From: Methylophilales bacterium LSUCC0135
Lineage (GTDB): Bacteria; Pseudomonadota; Gammaproteobacteria; Burkholderiales; Methylophilaceae
Direction: 5' to 3'
Length of the DNA stretch: 64,000 nucleotides
NCBI GenBank assembly: GCA_001704575.1
Contig: MCAW01000007.1
Coordinates: forward strand, 13,236-77,235
Shown: in pieces, positions 32,328 through 42,700 of the stretch
How positions within the stretch are numbered: the stretch's first letter is position 1
Layout of the letters: each line of letters opens with the position of its first letter
Position numbers and translations under genes: made by a program
Notes under the pieces: generated by a model
The model's database searches: none
What the model was told of the DNA's origin: nothing
The model's input: the letters and a program-made list of their open reading frames with translations, nothing else

Positions 32328-33185
32328 TTGAGTCAGATCGTCTACCTGAACAATCAGTTTCTGCCGATAGAACAGGCATGCGTGCCGGTGCTCGACCGCG
32401 GCTTCATTTTCGGCGATGGCGTCTACGAAGTGATCCCGGTCTATTCCAGACGCGCCTTCAGGCTGCGCGAGCATCTGCAGCGGCTGCAGCACAGTCTGGC
32501 CGGCCTCAGGCTGGAGAACCCGCACAGCCTCGATGAATGGGAAGCGCTGGTGCTGACCCTGATCGAAAAGAACGAGGCCGAGGATCAGTCCGTCTATCTG
32601 CAGGTGACGCGCGGGCCGGCGCCGCGCGATCATGCGTTCCCCGAACATTCGGTGCCTACCGTCTTCATCATGAGCAACCCGCTGGTGACACCCTCGTCCG
32701 CGCAGGTCGAACAGGGCGTAGCCGCCATCAGCGCGCCAGATATCCGCTGGGATCATTGCGATCTGAAGGTGATCGCTCTGCTGCCAAATGTTCTGTTACG
32801 GCAGCGGGCTGTCGATGCCGGTACCGTCGAAACCATACTGTTCCGTGACGGCATCCTCACCGAAGGCGCTGCCAGCAATATCTTTGCCGTGGAAAACGGC
32901 GTCATTCTGGCGCCGCCCAAGGATCAGCACATGCTGCCCGGTATCACTTACGATGTCGTGCTGGAACTGGCCGCAGCCAATCACATTCCGCTACAGACCG
33001 GTTATTTCGAGGAGGCGCGCATCCGCGCTGCAGACGAGCTGTGGATCACTTCTTCGACCAAGGAAGTGCTCGCCATCGTCACGCTGGACGGTAAACTGGT
33101 AGGAGACGGCAAACCGGGGCCCGTGTTCCATCGCATGTACCGGCTTTATCAGGATTTCAAGAACGAGGTGATGCGCCGTGGCTGA
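32328..33185 (+). CDS. dat: D-amino acid (D-alanine) aminotransferase
   Basis: Fold-type IV PLP transaminase interconverting D-Ala/pyruvate and D-Glu/2-oxoglutarate. PLP lysine is Lys147 (DLKVIALLPN), and RDHAFP at 100-105 matches the RxHxFP carboxylate-trap signature that separates D-specific enzymes from branched-chain transaminases. Start is TTG 32328-32330 with GAGGA about 8 bases upstream, giving 285 residues; the longer frame reads dacA 3' sequence. The last 8 bases overlap the DUF493 gene. Confidence 0.93.
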   Translation: MSQIVYLNNQFLPIEQACVPVLDRGFIFGDGVYEVIPVYSRRAFRLREHLQRLQHSLAGLRLENPHSLDEWEALVLTLIEKNEAEDQSVYLQVTRGPAPRDHAFPEHSVPTVFIMSNPLVTPSSAQVEQGVAAISAPDIRWDHCDLKVIALLPNVLLRQRAVDAGTVETILFRDGILTEGAASNIFAVENGVILAPPKDQHMLPGITYDVVLELAAANHIPLQTGYFEEARIRAADELWITSSTKEVLAIVTLDGKLVGDGKPGPVFHRMYRLYQDFKNEVMRRG

Positions 33186-33444
33186 AGAACAGACGCTGAT
33201 CGAGTTCCCCTGCAGTTTTCCGATCAAGGTCATGGGTGAAACGCAGGACAGCTTCGCGCAAACCATCATCGACGTCATCCGCGTGCACGACAGCGGTTTT
33301 GATGCCAGCAAGGTAGAAATGCGTGCCAGCTCGGCCGGCAAGTACCTGAGCCTGACCTGCACGGTATACGTCACTTCGAAACCGCAACTGGACGACATCT
33401 ACCGGGCGCTGACCTCGCACCCGTTGGTCAAGTACGTGCTCTGA
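33178..33444 (+). CDS. DUF493 family protein (YbeD-like)
   Basis: An 88-residue ACT-like ferredoxin-fold protein that in many proteobacteria sits directly before lipB; in E. coli the homologue is YbeD. Begins with GTG overlapping dat by 8 bases. Sequence pieces IEFPCSFPIKVMG and MRASSAGKYLSLT are typical. Probable regulatory or lipoate-linked role by context only. Confidence 0.92.
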   Translation: MAEEQTLIEFPCSFPIKVMGETQDSFAQTIIDVIRVHDSGFDASKVEMRASSAGKYLSLTCTVYVTSKPQLDDIYRALTSHPLVKYVL

Positions 33445-33447
33445 GCC

Positions 33448-34095
33448 ATGCCACAGCGGCTTACCATACGGCGTCTCGGCCGGACCGACTATGAATCCGC
33501 CTGGCGCGCGATGCAGGCGTTCACAACCGCACGCAGTGCCGATACGATGGATGAAATCTGGGTCACCGAGCATGCCCCGGTCTACACGCTGGGGCTCAAC
33601 CGGCGCGGTGTTGCACTGCCGACACGCAATGACATTCCTCTGGTGCTGGTCGACCGCGGCGGCAAGATCACCTACCATGGCCCTGGGCAGGTGGTCATTT
33701 ACCTCCTGCTGGACCTCGGCCGCAAAGGGCTCAAGGTACGGCAACTGGTCAGCGCGATGGAGAATGCCATCATCGACCTGCTGGCAGCGCATGGCGTCAT
33801 TGCAGGGGCGTTGCTGGATGCGCCGGGCGTCTACGTTGGCGGCAGCAAGATCGCCTCGCTGGGCCTGCGACTGAAGAAAAACCACTGCTACCATGGTCTT
33901 GCGCTCAACATTGCCATGGACCTGAGCCCCTTCGACGCCATCGACCCGTGCGGCTATCGCGGGCTGCGCGTCACCGCACTGTCCGAACTGGGCATTGCCA
34001 TGACTCAGCAGGCGGCCGCCGATGCGCTGCTGCTGAACCTGTGCCATGATCTCGCCTATACTGATATACGATATACCGACGAAACAGCCGCATGA
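33448..34095 (+). CDS. lipB: Octanoyl-[acyl-carrier-protein]:protein N-octanoyltransferase LipB
   Basis: Transfers octanoate from ACP to lipoyl domains, the first step of lipoate synthesis. The conserved block [20 protein letters not shown], the catalytic Lys in [11 protein letters not shown] and the thioesterase-forming Cys in [12 protein letters not shown] are all present. 215 residues; ATGA overlap with lipA. Confidence 0.96.
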   Translation: MPQRLTIRRLGRTDYESAWRAMQAFTTARSADTMDEIWVTEHAPVYTLGLNRRGVALPTRNDIPLVLVDRGGKITYHGPGQVVIYLLLDLGRKGLKVRQLVSAMENAIIDLLAAHGVIAGALLDAPGVYVGGSKIASLGLRLKKNHCYHGLALNIAMDLSPFDAIDPCGYRGLRVTALSELGIAMTQQAAADALLLNLCHDLAYTDIRYTDETAA

Positions 34096-35072
34096 GCGAA
34101 CACACCTACAAACCGGACACCTCCGGCAAACCCGGCGCCAAACAGGCCGGCATCAAGGAAACCGGCGCAGCCAAGACGGCGCGCATACCTATCAAGATCG
34201 TACCGCAGGCGCCACTGCGCAAGCCGGAATGGATACGCATGAAAGTGCCGGACAGCGCCCGCTTTCAGGAAATCAAGCAGGTGCTGCGCGACAACAACCT
34301 GCACACTGTCTGCGAAGAGGCCTCCTGCCCGAACATCGGCGAATGCTTCAGCGGTGGCACCGCCACCTTCATGATACTCGGCGACATCTGCACGCGGCGC
34401 TGCCCGTTCTGCGATGTCGCGCATGGCAAACCGCTGCTGCCGGATGTCAACGAACCGGAAAATCTGGCCCGCACCATCGCCCGGATGAAACTCAAATACG
34501 TCGTCATCACCAGCGTCGACCGCGATGACCTGCGCGATGGCGGCGCGCAACATTTCGTCGACTGCATCCGCGCGGTGCGGGAGCAATCGCCCGAGATCAG
34601 AATCGAGATTCTGGTACCGGATTTTCGCGGCCGCCTCGACCGCGCGATGGAAATACTGACGCACGCGCCGCCGGACGTGATGAACCATAATCTGGAAACC
34701 GTGCCACGCCTTTATAAAGAGGCCCGCCCCGGTTCGGATTACCACAACTCGCTCAATCTGCTGAAAGTCTTCGGCGAACAGCACCCTCAGGTGCCGACCA
34801 AATCCGGTCTGATGTTAGGGATCGGCGAAAGCGATGAGGAAATATTGCAGGTGATGCAGGATCTGCGCGATCACGGCGTCACCATGCTGACACTGGGCCA
34901 GTATCTGCAACCAAGCCCGCATCATCTGCCGGTCAAACGCTTTGTCGAACCTGCCCTGTTCAAGGAATTCGAACAGAAAGCGCTGGCAATGGGTTTCACC
35001 CACGCCGCCTGCGGCCCCATGGTGCGCAGCAGCTATCACGCCGACCAGCAGGCCCATGCTGCAGGGGTTTAA
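34092..35072 (+). CDS. lipA: Lipoyl synthase (radical SAM)
   Basis: Inserts two sulfurs at C6 and C8 of octanoyl groups. The auxiliary [4Fe-4S] cysteines are Cys74, Cys79 and Cys85 ([12 protein letters not shown]), and the radical-SAM CxxxCxxC is Cys100, Cys104, Cys107 (CTRRCPFC). Residues 1-40 are a Lys/Gly-rich extension that is poorly conserved. The conserved C-terminal RSSYHAD serine cluster ligand is present. 326 residues. Last gene of the mre-lip supercluster. Confidence 0.97.
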   Translation: MSEHTYKPDTSGKPGAKQAGIKETGAAKTARIPIKIVPQAPLRKPEWIRMKVPDSARFQEIKQVLRDNNLHTVCEEASCPNIGECFSGGTATFMILGDICTRRCPFCDVAHGKPLLPDVNEPENLARTIARMKLKYVVITSVDRDDLRDGGAQHFVDCIRAVREQSPEIRIEILVPDFRGRLDRAMEILTHAPPDVMNHNLETVPRLYKEARPGSDYHNSLNLLKVFGEQHPQVPTKSGLMLGIGESDEEILQVMQDLRDHGVTMLTLGQYLQPSPHHLPVKRFVEPALFKEFEQKALAMGFTHAACGPMVRSSYHADQQAHAAGV

Positions 35073-35105
35073 AAGCCCTGATCAAAAATCCGGGGCGCGC
35101 TCAGG

Positions 35106-36245
35106 CTAGCGTATCGACCGGTACATGGGCTGACGCCCGCGTTTGCTCAGCACCAGTTGCCATAGCTGACCCTGGCGGCTGCGGAAATAGCCGGCGCAGC
35201 ACATCAGGTAGTACTTCCACATGCGGTAGAATTTTTCGTCGTATCGGGCCTGTAGCTGCGGCCAGGCCTGCTCGAAGTTGTCCCACCACGCCATCAGTGT
35301 GCGGTCATAATCGCGACCGAAGTTATGCCAGTCCTCCAGCACGAAGCGCCCTTCGAGATTGCGCGTAATTTCGTGCAGTGATGGGATCTTGCCGTTGGGA
35401 AAAATGTAGCGGTCTATCCAGGCGTCGGTATGGGTGATGGCCTTGAAACTGCCGATGGTATGGAGCAGGAAAAGGCCGTCGTCGCGCAGCAGCTCGAAGG
35501 CCTTGCGGAAATAGACCGGGTAATTCTTGGGGCCGACATGCTCGAACATGCCGACTGAAACAATCTTGTCGTATTGTCCTTGCAGCAGGCGGTAGTCCAT
35601 CAGCACGATCTCTACCGGCAGTCCGGCGCAACGTTCTTCCGCCAGTTTTTTTTGCTCCTTTGACACCGTGATGCCGACAATTTCGACACCGTAATTGGCC
35701 GCCGCATGCCTTGCCAGCCCGCCCCAGCCGCAGCCGATTTCCAGCACGCGCTCGCCCGGTTTCAGCTCCAGCTTGCGGCAGATCATGTCGAGCTTGTCAT
35801 GCTGCGCCTGCTCAAGACTGTCGGCCTTGGCCCAGTATGCGCAGGAGTAACTCATGCTGGAATCGAGCATGGCTTCGAACACGTCATTGCCGATGTCATA
35901 GTGACGTTCACCGACCTCGAAAGCACGCTTGTAGGATTGCAAATTGAAAAAGCGGTGACGCAAGACTTCGGCCACCAGCCTGACCCTGGCCCAGCCTACG
36001 GTTTTGCTTTCGACCCCGGCATCGAGCAGATATCTGATGGTTTCATCCAGTTTTGCGGCGTCCCACAAACCATCGACATAAGCATCGCCAAAACCCAGCG
36101 TGCCCTTGTGCAGTATTCTGCGGTAAACATCTGCATCATGCACCTGGATATCCCAGGGCCGGTTGCCGTTGAATTCGACATCAGCAAGCCCGAAAAGCTT
36201 GCGTAGCACTGTCGGGGGCGACAGTTCCAAAGCTGACTTTGCCAA
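35106..36245 (-). CDS. cfa: Cyclopropane-fatty-acyl-phospholipid synthase
   Basis: SAM-dependent enzyme that adds a methylene bridge to unsaturated acyl chains of membrane phospholipids, usually in stationary phase or under acid stress. SAM loop VLEIGCGWGGLARHAA near residue 167; FEHVGPKNYPVYFRK and HTIGSFKAITHTDAWIDRY are family blocks. Start is TTG 36243-36245, seven bases after a perfect AGGAGG. 379 residues. Convergent with lipA. Confidence 0.95.
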   Translation of the reverse strand: MAKSALELSPPTVLRKLFGLADVEFNGNRPWDIQVHDADVYRRILHKGTLGFGDAYVDGLWDAAKLDETIRYLLDAGVESKTVGWARVRLVAEVLRHRFFNLQSYKRAFEVGERHYDIGNDVFEAMLDSSMSYSCAYWAKADSLEQAQHDKLDMICRKLELKPGERVLEIGCGWGGLARHAAANYGVEIVGITVSKEQKKLAEERCAGLPVEIVLMDYRLLQGQYDKIVSVGMFEHVGPKNYPVYFRKAFELLRDDGLFLLHTIGSFKAITHTDAWIDRYIFPNGKIPSLHEITRNLEGRFVLEDWHNFGRDYDRTLMAWWDNFEQAWPQLQARYDEKFYRMWKYYLMCCAGYFRSRQGQLWQLVLSKRGRQPMYRSIR

Positions 36246-36470
36246 TACTGATCCTCCTGTTTTACACCATGGCTGGCATCTTGATGACAGGCAAACTTTA
36301 CCAAGTTAACTCAATCTCTCCTGAGTCCGGTTAAGTGTCGTCATGAATCAGCCATCGTGGTTTTCATGAGGCTGTAACGGAAAGCCTATCGCAGCATGCA
36401 ATCAGGCGTGTGATCGCAACTTAGCCCATAATATAAATAAAATGTGACGATTATCAAAGGAGAAGGGGCT

Positions 36471-36890
36471 GTGGCAGATTGCGAGTTATGCCGTGATCCC
36501 GGTGGCGAGCTGATTTGGCAGGACGGCTTTTGCCGCGTGGTTCGAGTGGAGGATATGGACTATCCGGGCTTTTGCCGCGTGATCCTCACGCGCCATGTGA
36601 AGGAAATGAGCGATCTCGACCGGCACCAGCGCGAACGGCTGATGTCGGTAGTGTTTGCCGTGGAAGAAGCCGTTCGCGAGATTCTGCTGCCGGAAAAAAT
36701 CAATCTCGCCTCGCTCGGCAATATGACGCCTCATCTCCACTGGCACATCATTCCGCGCTTCAGGCGCGACCGCACTTTCCCCGCCCCGATCTGGGCAGCA
36801 AGCCAGCGCGAGACGGTAGCCATGCCGCTGGACGCCAATACCGCGCGTCGTCTGAAAACAGCAATTCAGACCAAGCTAGGCGGAATTTAG
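36471..36890 (+). CDS. HIT family protein (histidine triad hydrolase)
   Basis: A 139-residue nucleotide hydrolase/transferase-fold protein with the His triad HLHWH (His88, His90, His92) and the N-terminal CELC pair found in many HIT proteins. I choose GTG 36471, preceded by AAAGGAG, over an earlier GTG without ribosome binding site. In the 225-base gap to cfa there is an AT-rich TATAAA at 36432-36437 but no convincing -35; otherwise I see nothing there. Confidence 0.9.
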   Translation: MADCELCRDPGGELIWQDGFCRVVRVEDMDYPGFCRVILTRHVKEMSDLDRHQRERLMSVVFAVEEAVREILLPEKINLASLGNMTPHLHWHIIPRFRRDRTFPAPIWAASQRETVAMPLDANTARRLKTAIQTKLGGI

Positions 36891-37195
36891 GCCAGTAGCC
36901 GTTCTACCGTTTTACCGCCGATGAGATGCGAATCAATGATCTCGTCGATATCATCGGTATCGACAAAGCGGTACCAGACCGCCTGCGGATAAATCACCAG
37001 CAAGGGCCCTTCGCCGCAACGGTCGAAGCAGCCGGCGCGGTTGATGCGCACCTTGCTCTCGCCGTTGAGATTGAGCTTCTTGACGCGCGCCTTCATGTGA
37101 TTGAAGGCCGCTTCGGCACCGTAATCAGTGCAGCAAACGGCGCCGTCCTCGCGTGTGTTGAGACAGAAAAATACGTGTTGCTGGTAATAGTTCAT
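36887..37195 (-). CDS. Thioredoxin-like [2Fe-2S] ferredoxin
   Basis: A 102-residue protein of the (2Fe-2S) ferredoxin family with thioredoxin fold. Cluster ligands are Cys11, Cys21 or Cys22, Cys56 and Cys60 (FFCLNTREDGAVCC ... RAGCFDRCGEGP). Such proteins are found in diazotrophs and many betaproteobacteria with unclear partners. Convergent with the HIT gene (4-base overlap of stops); the TonB-like gene lies upstream on the same strand. Confidence 0.92.
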   Translation of the reverse strand: MNYYQQHVFFCLNTREDGAVCCTDYGAEAAFNHMKARVKKLNLNGESKVRINRAGCFDRCGEGPLLVIYPQAVWYRFVDTDDIDEIIDSHLIGGKTVERLLA

Positions 37196-37227
37196 GATTT
37201 GTGCTCTTCAAGTATTTGCCATGCGTT

Positions 37228-38190
37228 TCAATTGCCGGCTGCCAGGCTGTCTTCGCGCGTGAAGGTCCAGGTTCTGGTAATGCTGAGAATGTCGGTATCC
37301 TTGCGGATGTTATCGGGAAAAGGCGCATAGGGCGCGGCCAACTCGACGATGCGGCGAGCGGCGTTATCCAGTATCGGGTGCCCCGAGCTCTGATTGATCT
37401 CCACGCTTTCAATCGAACCATCGGCATTGATCGAAACCGTCATGCGCAACTGGCCGTAAATTTTCTGCTCCTTGGCCGCTTCCGGGTAATTCAGGTTGCC
37501 GACGCGTTCCACTTTCTGGCGCCAGGATTCGACATAGGTGGCAAACCGGTACTCCTTAGTACGAGCGCCGATAAATCTGCGCTTGGGGCGTTTCTGGTAT
37601 TCGTCCTGCTGTTTGGCAATCTGTGCTTCCAGCCTTGCCATGTCGGCAATTGCCGTTGCCAGTTGCGCGCGATCCAGGGTCCGCGACATGGTCTCCGGTT
37701 CCGGTCCTGATTCCGATTGTGGCAGCTCGGCTTTCGTTGTCGGCACGGTTTCTATCGCTTTTTTTGCCCGCGCCTGGGTCATCAAGGCTTCCGCCTGTTT
37801 CTCCAGTTCGGCGACACGCTGCCGTTTGCGTTCAGCCTCTGCCTCCAGCTCTGCCTGTTTGGCTGCCTCGCGTGTCTGTTCTGCAGGTTTGACGCGGATG
37901 TCGGCCGGTTTATCTTTCGAAGCCGGCAGCGCCGTTTTCGCGCGCCGTTCGTCTTCGGTATTGCCACCCCGATCGAGATTGGCCTGCGCCAGCGCATCGG
38001 CCTTTTCGGGGCTGGCTTCGGTCTTGGCATTGACCAGCACCACCTCCAGCGCGGGCGTCTTGTCCCTGAACACCTTGAGTTCCGGCGGCTCGAACTTGAT
38101 GACGGCAATCACCACTGCGTGCAAGAGTGCCGAAGCGAAAAGGGTCAGCGTGAGCGGATCTTGCGATTTGAAAAATGCTGATAGTTTCAA
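37228..38190 (-). CDS. TonB-family energy transducer / TonB C-terminal domain protein
   Basis: One N-terminal membrane helix (residues 13-32), a long Lys/Glu/Ala-rich coiled-coil spacer (about 70-200) and a C-terminal TonB-like domain (SWRQKVERVGNLNYPEAAKE, then YGQLRMTVSINADGSIESVE). The 320-residue length and charged rather than Pro-rich spacer are TolA/TonB-hybrid-like and common in this clade. No exbBD or receptor is adjacent, so its transport partner is unknown. Confidence 0.88.
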   Translation of the reverse strand: MKLSAFFKSQDPLTLTLFASALLHAVVIAVIKFEPPELKVFRDKTPALEVVLVNAKTEASPEKADALAQANLDRGGNTEDERRAKTALPASKDKPADIRVKPAEQTREAAKQAELEAEAERKRQRVAELEKQAEALMTQARAKKAIETVPTTKAELPQSESGPEPETMSRTLDRAQLATAIADMARLEAQIAKQQDEYQKRPKRRFIGARTKEYRFATYVESWRQKVERVGNLNYPEAAKEQKIYGQLRMTVSINADGSIESVEINQSSGHPILDNAARRIVELAAPYAPFPDNIRKDTDILSITRTWTFTREDSLAAGN

Positions 38191-38201
38191 TCGTCTACCT
38201 G

Positions 38202-39581
38202 TCAGTAACGAGCCGCCAACTGATCGAGCAATTGTTGATGAATACCGCCGAAACCGCCGTTGCTCATGATGAGCACGTGATCGCCGGGCCGGGCTTGCTG
38301 CACGATTGCTTCAACCAGACGATTCATGTCGTTAAAGGTTTCGGATTTGTATGCGACAGGCGCCAGCGCTGCTGATGCGTCCCAGCCGAGATTGGCCGCG
38401 TAGCAGAATACTCGGTCTGCATCGGCCAGACTTTGCGGCAGCGCCGACTTCATGACGCCCAGCTTCATTGTGTTGGAACGCGGTTCCAGCACTGCGAGAA
38501 TACGCGCTCTGCCGACCTTGGCGCGCAGTCCCGCCACCGTGGTGGCAATCGCAGTGGGATGGTGGGCAAAGTCGTCGTAAACGGTAATATCGTTGATAAC
38601 GCCGCGCGTTTCCATGCGCCGTTTGACGTTCCTGAATTCGCCGAGCGCCGCAATAACAGCTTGGACCGCGACGCCGGCATGGCGTGCAGCTGCCAGTGCC
38701 GCCAGTGCGTTCATGCGGTTATGCTGGCCGAGCAACTGCCATTGCACGCGCCCCTGCAACTCATCATGCAGCAGCACATCGAAACTGCCATCGGCAGCGG
38801 CGTTGATTGCCTGCCAGCCGCCTGCGCTGCCGAACGTCTCCACCGGCGTCCAGCAGCCGCGCTCGATCACCCGTTGCAGGCTCTGCTCGGTGCCGTTCGC
38901 CACGACCAAGCCCTGACCCGGCACTGTGCGTACCAGATGATGGAACTGGGTTTCGATGGCGGCGAGATCGGCAAAAATATCGGCATGATCGAATTCCAGA
39001 TTGTTCAGCACTGCCGTGCGCGGCCGGTAATGGACGAACTTGGAGCGTTTGTCGAAGAAGGCGGTATCGTATTCGTCCGCTTCAATAACGAAAAACGGGG
39101 AAATACTGTTCGCGTCCTGCTGCGGCACCCCAGGTAGCCGCGCCGACACGCCGAAATTCTGCGGCACGCCGCCGATGAGAAAGCCAGGCGCCAGTCCGGC
39201 GTATTCCAGTATCCATGCCAGCATCGAGGAAGTCGTCGTCTTGCCGTGCGTACCGGCAACAGCGAGCACCCACTTGCCTTGCAACACCTGCTCTGAAAGC
39301 CACTGCGGGCCGGAGATATAAGGCAGGCCGCGATTGAGAATTTCTTCCATCAGCGGATTACCGCGCGAAACGACATTGCCGATGACGTAGATATCCGGAT
39401 TGAGGCTGGTCTGTGCGGGATCAAAACCCTCGATCAGTTCAATACCCTGTGCTTGCAGTTGCGTGCTCATGGGCGGGTAGACATTGGCATCGCTGCCGGT
39501 CACCTTGTGTCCGGCAGCTTTGGCCAGCACGGCGATTCCCCCCATGAAAGTACCGCAGATACCGAGAATGTGAATATGCAT
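38202..39581 (-). CDS. mpl: UDP-N-acetylmuramate:L-alanyl-gamma-D-glutamyl-meso-diaminopimelate ligase
   Basis: Mur-ligase-family recycling enzyme that reattaches the tripeptide to UDP-MurNAc. N-terminal MHIHILGICGTFMGGIA is the UDP-binding loop; GTHGKTTTSSMLAW near residue 110 is the ATP loop; YDDFAHHPTAIATT is the ligase signature. 459 residues. With ampG in this window it indicates muropeptide recycling. The TonB-like gene follows after 11 bases. Confidence 0.95.
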   Translation of the reverse strand: MHIHILGICGTFMGGIAVLAKAAGHKVTGSDANVYPPMSTQLQAQGIELIEGFDPAQTSLNPDIYVIGNVVSRGNPLMEEILNRGLPYISGPQWLSEQVLQGKWVLAVAGTHGKTTTSSMLAWILEYAGLAPGFLIGGVPQNFGVSARLPGVPQQDANSISPFFVIEADEYDTAFFDKRSKFVHYRPRTAVLNNLEFDHADIFADLAAIETQFHHLVRTVPGQGLVVANGTEQSLQRVIERGCWTPVETFGSAGGWQAINAAADGSFDVLLHDELQGRVQWQLLGQHNRMNALAALAAARHAGVAVQAVIAALGEFRNVKRRMETRGVINDITVYDDFAHHPTAIATTVAGLRAKVGRARILAVLEPRSNTMKLGVMKSALPQSLADADRVFCYAANLGWDASAALAPVAYKSETFNDMNRLVEAIVQQARPGDHVLIMSNGGFGGIHQQLLDQLAARY

Positions 39582-39684
39582 AGTGATGACTTCAGCCCAA
39601 TGTTTGCCTAAATTTCAACCGGCTCTGCATGCCGTCCCATGCCAGCCGTGTTCCGTCTCCGCGACTTTTGCCCTGACCCGGAAA

Positions 39685-39745
39685 TGCGCTGATTTATTCG
39701 TCATACCGGCCTGCGCCGGAACAACAAAACCCGATAAATCAGCGC
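39685..39745. repeat. REP-like hairpin element with 12-bp perfect inverted ends, directly after metH
   Basis: Outer arms GCGCTGATTTAT (39685-39696) and ATAAATCAGCGC (39734-39745) are perfect inverted repeats; extending outward GGAA and TTCC also pair with a 2-base bulge. Inside is CGTCATACCGGCCTGCGCCGG, a short CCGG-stem of the type seen in dispersed bacterial GTCAT...CCGGAATGAC repeats. The element begins 5 bases after the metH stop codon on the minus strand and could fold in the mRNA as a stabilising or terminating structure. No open frame of note lies in the 169-base gap. Confidence 0.65.
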
Positions 39746-39750
39746 TTCCC

Positions 39751-42700
39751 CTACAGATTCGGCGCCAGCCAGCGCTGCAGGTATTCCAGCGGCAGATGAC
39801 GGCGCTGGGCCATATCCTGCAGCTGATCTGCGCCGATCTTGTCGACGCTGAAATATTTCGACTCCGGATGGGCAAAATAAAAGCCCGAAACCGATGCCCC
39901 CGGCGACATGGCGAATGCATCGGTCAGCGTCATGCCGATGTCTTCCGCCTGCAACAGTTTGAACATGTCGGCTTTTACCGTGTGGTCCGGGCAGGCAGGA
40001 TAGCCGGGCGCCGGACGGATGCCGAGATATTGCTCCTTGATCAGCGCCTCGCTGCTCAATACCTCGTCTGCGGCATAGCCCCAGAGATCCTTGCGCACGC
40101 GCTCGTGCAGATACTCGGCGAAGGCTTCGGCCAGACGGTCGGCCAGCGCCTTCAGCATGATGCTGCTGTAATCGTCATGGGCGGCGAGAAAACGCTGTTC
40201 GTGCTTCTCGATGCCAAGGCCGCCTGTGACGGCAAAGAGGCCGATATAGTCGGCGATGCCGCTGTCCTTCGGCGCTATGAAATCGGCCAGGCACTGGTTC
40301 GGCCTTGCCACGCCGTCGATCACCGGTTTTACGCTCTGCTGCCGCATGCCGTACCAAGTGAAAGCCACCTCACGGCGCGTGTCGTCGGTATAAATTTCGA
40401 TATCGTCTTCATTCACGCTGTTGGCCGGCATCAGCGCCACCACACCGTTGGCTGTGAGCCAGCGGCCATCGATGATTTTCTTCAGCATGGCCTGCGCCTC
40501 GGCGAACACCTTGCGTGCCGAGTCGCCCACCACCGCGTCTTCCAGAATGGACGGATAGAAACCGGCCAGATCCCAGGTCTGGAAAAACGGGCCCCAGTCG
40601 ATATATTGGGCCAGCAAGGATAGATCGGCATTGCGGATCTCACGGCGGCCGATGAATTTGGGCTTTTGCGGCGCATTATCTCCGCTGAAATCCAGCTGCA
40701 TCTTGTTGGCTCGGGCCTCGGCAATGGTCAGCAGCGGCGTACCTTTCTTGTTGGCATGCTGCGAGCGCACGCGCTCGTAGTCGGTGTTCACTTCGCTGAT
40801 GTAAGACTCGCGCAGCTCCGGGCTGAGCAGGGATTGCATGATGGACACCGAGCGCGAGGCATCCGGTACGTAAATCACCGGGCCGTCGTAATGCGGTGCG
40901 ATCTTGACTGCAGTATGCGCACGCGAAGTGGTTGCGCCGCCGATCAGCAGCGGTGTTTTCAGGCCGCGAAAATGCTCGTCGCGCTGCATCTCGCGCGCGA
41001 CATGGGCCATCTCTTCCAGCGAGGGCGTAATCAGGCCGGAAAGCCCGATGATGTCGGCATTTTCCGCCTTGGCCATGGCCAGAATCTCGCTGGCAGGCAC
41101 CATGACGCCCATGTTCACCACTTCGAAGTTATTGCATTGCAGCACGACGGAGACGATGTTCTTGCCGATGTCGTGCACATCGCCCTTGACCGTGGCGATC
41201 ACCACCTTGCCCTTGGGCTTGGCAACGACGCCGGTGCGCTGCTGTTCGAGCAGTTTTTCCTCCTCGATGTAGGGAATCAGGTGCGCCACTGCCTGTTTCA
41301 TGACGCGTGCCGATTTCACCACCTGCGGCAGGAACATCTTGCCCTGGCCGAACAGATCGCCGACCACGTTCATGCCGTCCATCAAAGGTCCTTCGATCAC
41401 ATGGATCGGGCGGCCGCCGTTTGCGGCTACCTGCTGCCTGGCTTCTTCGGTATCTTCGACAATGAATTCGGTAATGCCATGCACCAGCGCATACTCCAGC
41501 CGCTTGCTGACCGGTACCGGATTTTCCGGCGTGCCGCGCCACTCCTGCGTTGTCGCTTCCTTCTTGCCGCCGGCCTTGAGCGTTGCGGCAAATTCGATCA
41601 TGCGTTCGGTCGCATCGGGCCGCCGGTTCAGCACCACATCCTCGACGCGCTCGCGCAGCTCGGGGTCGAGATCGTCGTAGACGCCCATCATGCCGGCGTT
41701 GACAATGCCCATGGTCATGCCGGCCTTGATCGCGTGATAGAGAAAGACGGTATGGATGGCTTCGCGTGCCGGATCGTTGCCGCGGAAGCTGAAACTGACG
41801 TTGGAAACGCCGCCGGAAACCTTGGCATGCGGCAGGTTTTCCCTGATCCAGCGCGTGGCGTTGATGAAATCGACCGCGTAATTGTTGTGCTCTTCGATGC
41901 CTGTCGCAATCGCGAAAATATTCGGGTCGAAGATAATATCCTCGGCTGGAAAATCGATGGTATCAACCAGCAACCGATAAGCCCGCTCACAAATCTCGAT
42001 CTTGCGCTCGAATGTGTCCGCCTGCCCCTTCTCGTCGAAAGCCATGACGATGACCGCTGCGCCGTAGCGGCGGCACAACCTGGCCTGACGCAGGAATTCC
42101 GCCTCGCCTTCTTTCATCGAGATGGAGTTGACGATGGCCTTGCCCTGGACGCACTTGAGTCCGGCCTCGATGACTTCCCACTTGGAAGAATCGATCATGA
42201 CCGGCACGCGGGCGATATCCGGTTCGGAGGCAATCAGGTTGAGGAAGTGCGTCATCGCCTTGACTGCATCCAGCATGCCCTCGTCCATGTTGATGTCGAT
42301 CACCTGGGCGCCGTTCTCCACCTGTTGACGCGCCACCTGCAGCGCTTCCTCGTACTGCTCGTTGAGAATCATGCGGGCGAAGGCCTTGGAGCCGGTGACA
42401 TTGGTACGCTCGCCGACGTTCACAAAGAGTGAATCGTCGTTGATGATGAATGGCTCCAGCCCGGAAAGCTTGGTCGCATGATCGGACTCCGGCAGCTTTC
42501 TCGGTGGCAGGGCCTTCACCTGCTCGGCGATCGCCCGGATATGCGGCGGCGTGGTGCCGCAACAACCACCGGCGATATTGACGAAACCGCTCTCGGCAAA
42601 CTCCTTCAACAGCGATGAAGTGACGTCCGGCGTTTCATCGAAGCCGGTATCGCTCATCGGGTTGGGCAGACCGGCATTCGGATAGATGCAGATATAGGTA

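Noticed and set aside
36246-36470. Regulatory structure in the cfa-HIT gap
   Set aside because: AT-rich with a possible -10 but no convincing -35, operator or stem; nothing firm can be reported beyond that.
39685-39745. Correia/NEMIS-type element of Neisseria
   Set aside because: The ends (GCGCTGATTTAT) do not resemble the Correia terminal repeats; only the general idea of a small palindromic element is shared.
40666-42432. Long 588-codon open frame on the plus strand
   Set aside because: It is antisense to metH, low-complexity in His/Gly/Asp, and has no recognisable motifs; metH is fully supported on the other strand.
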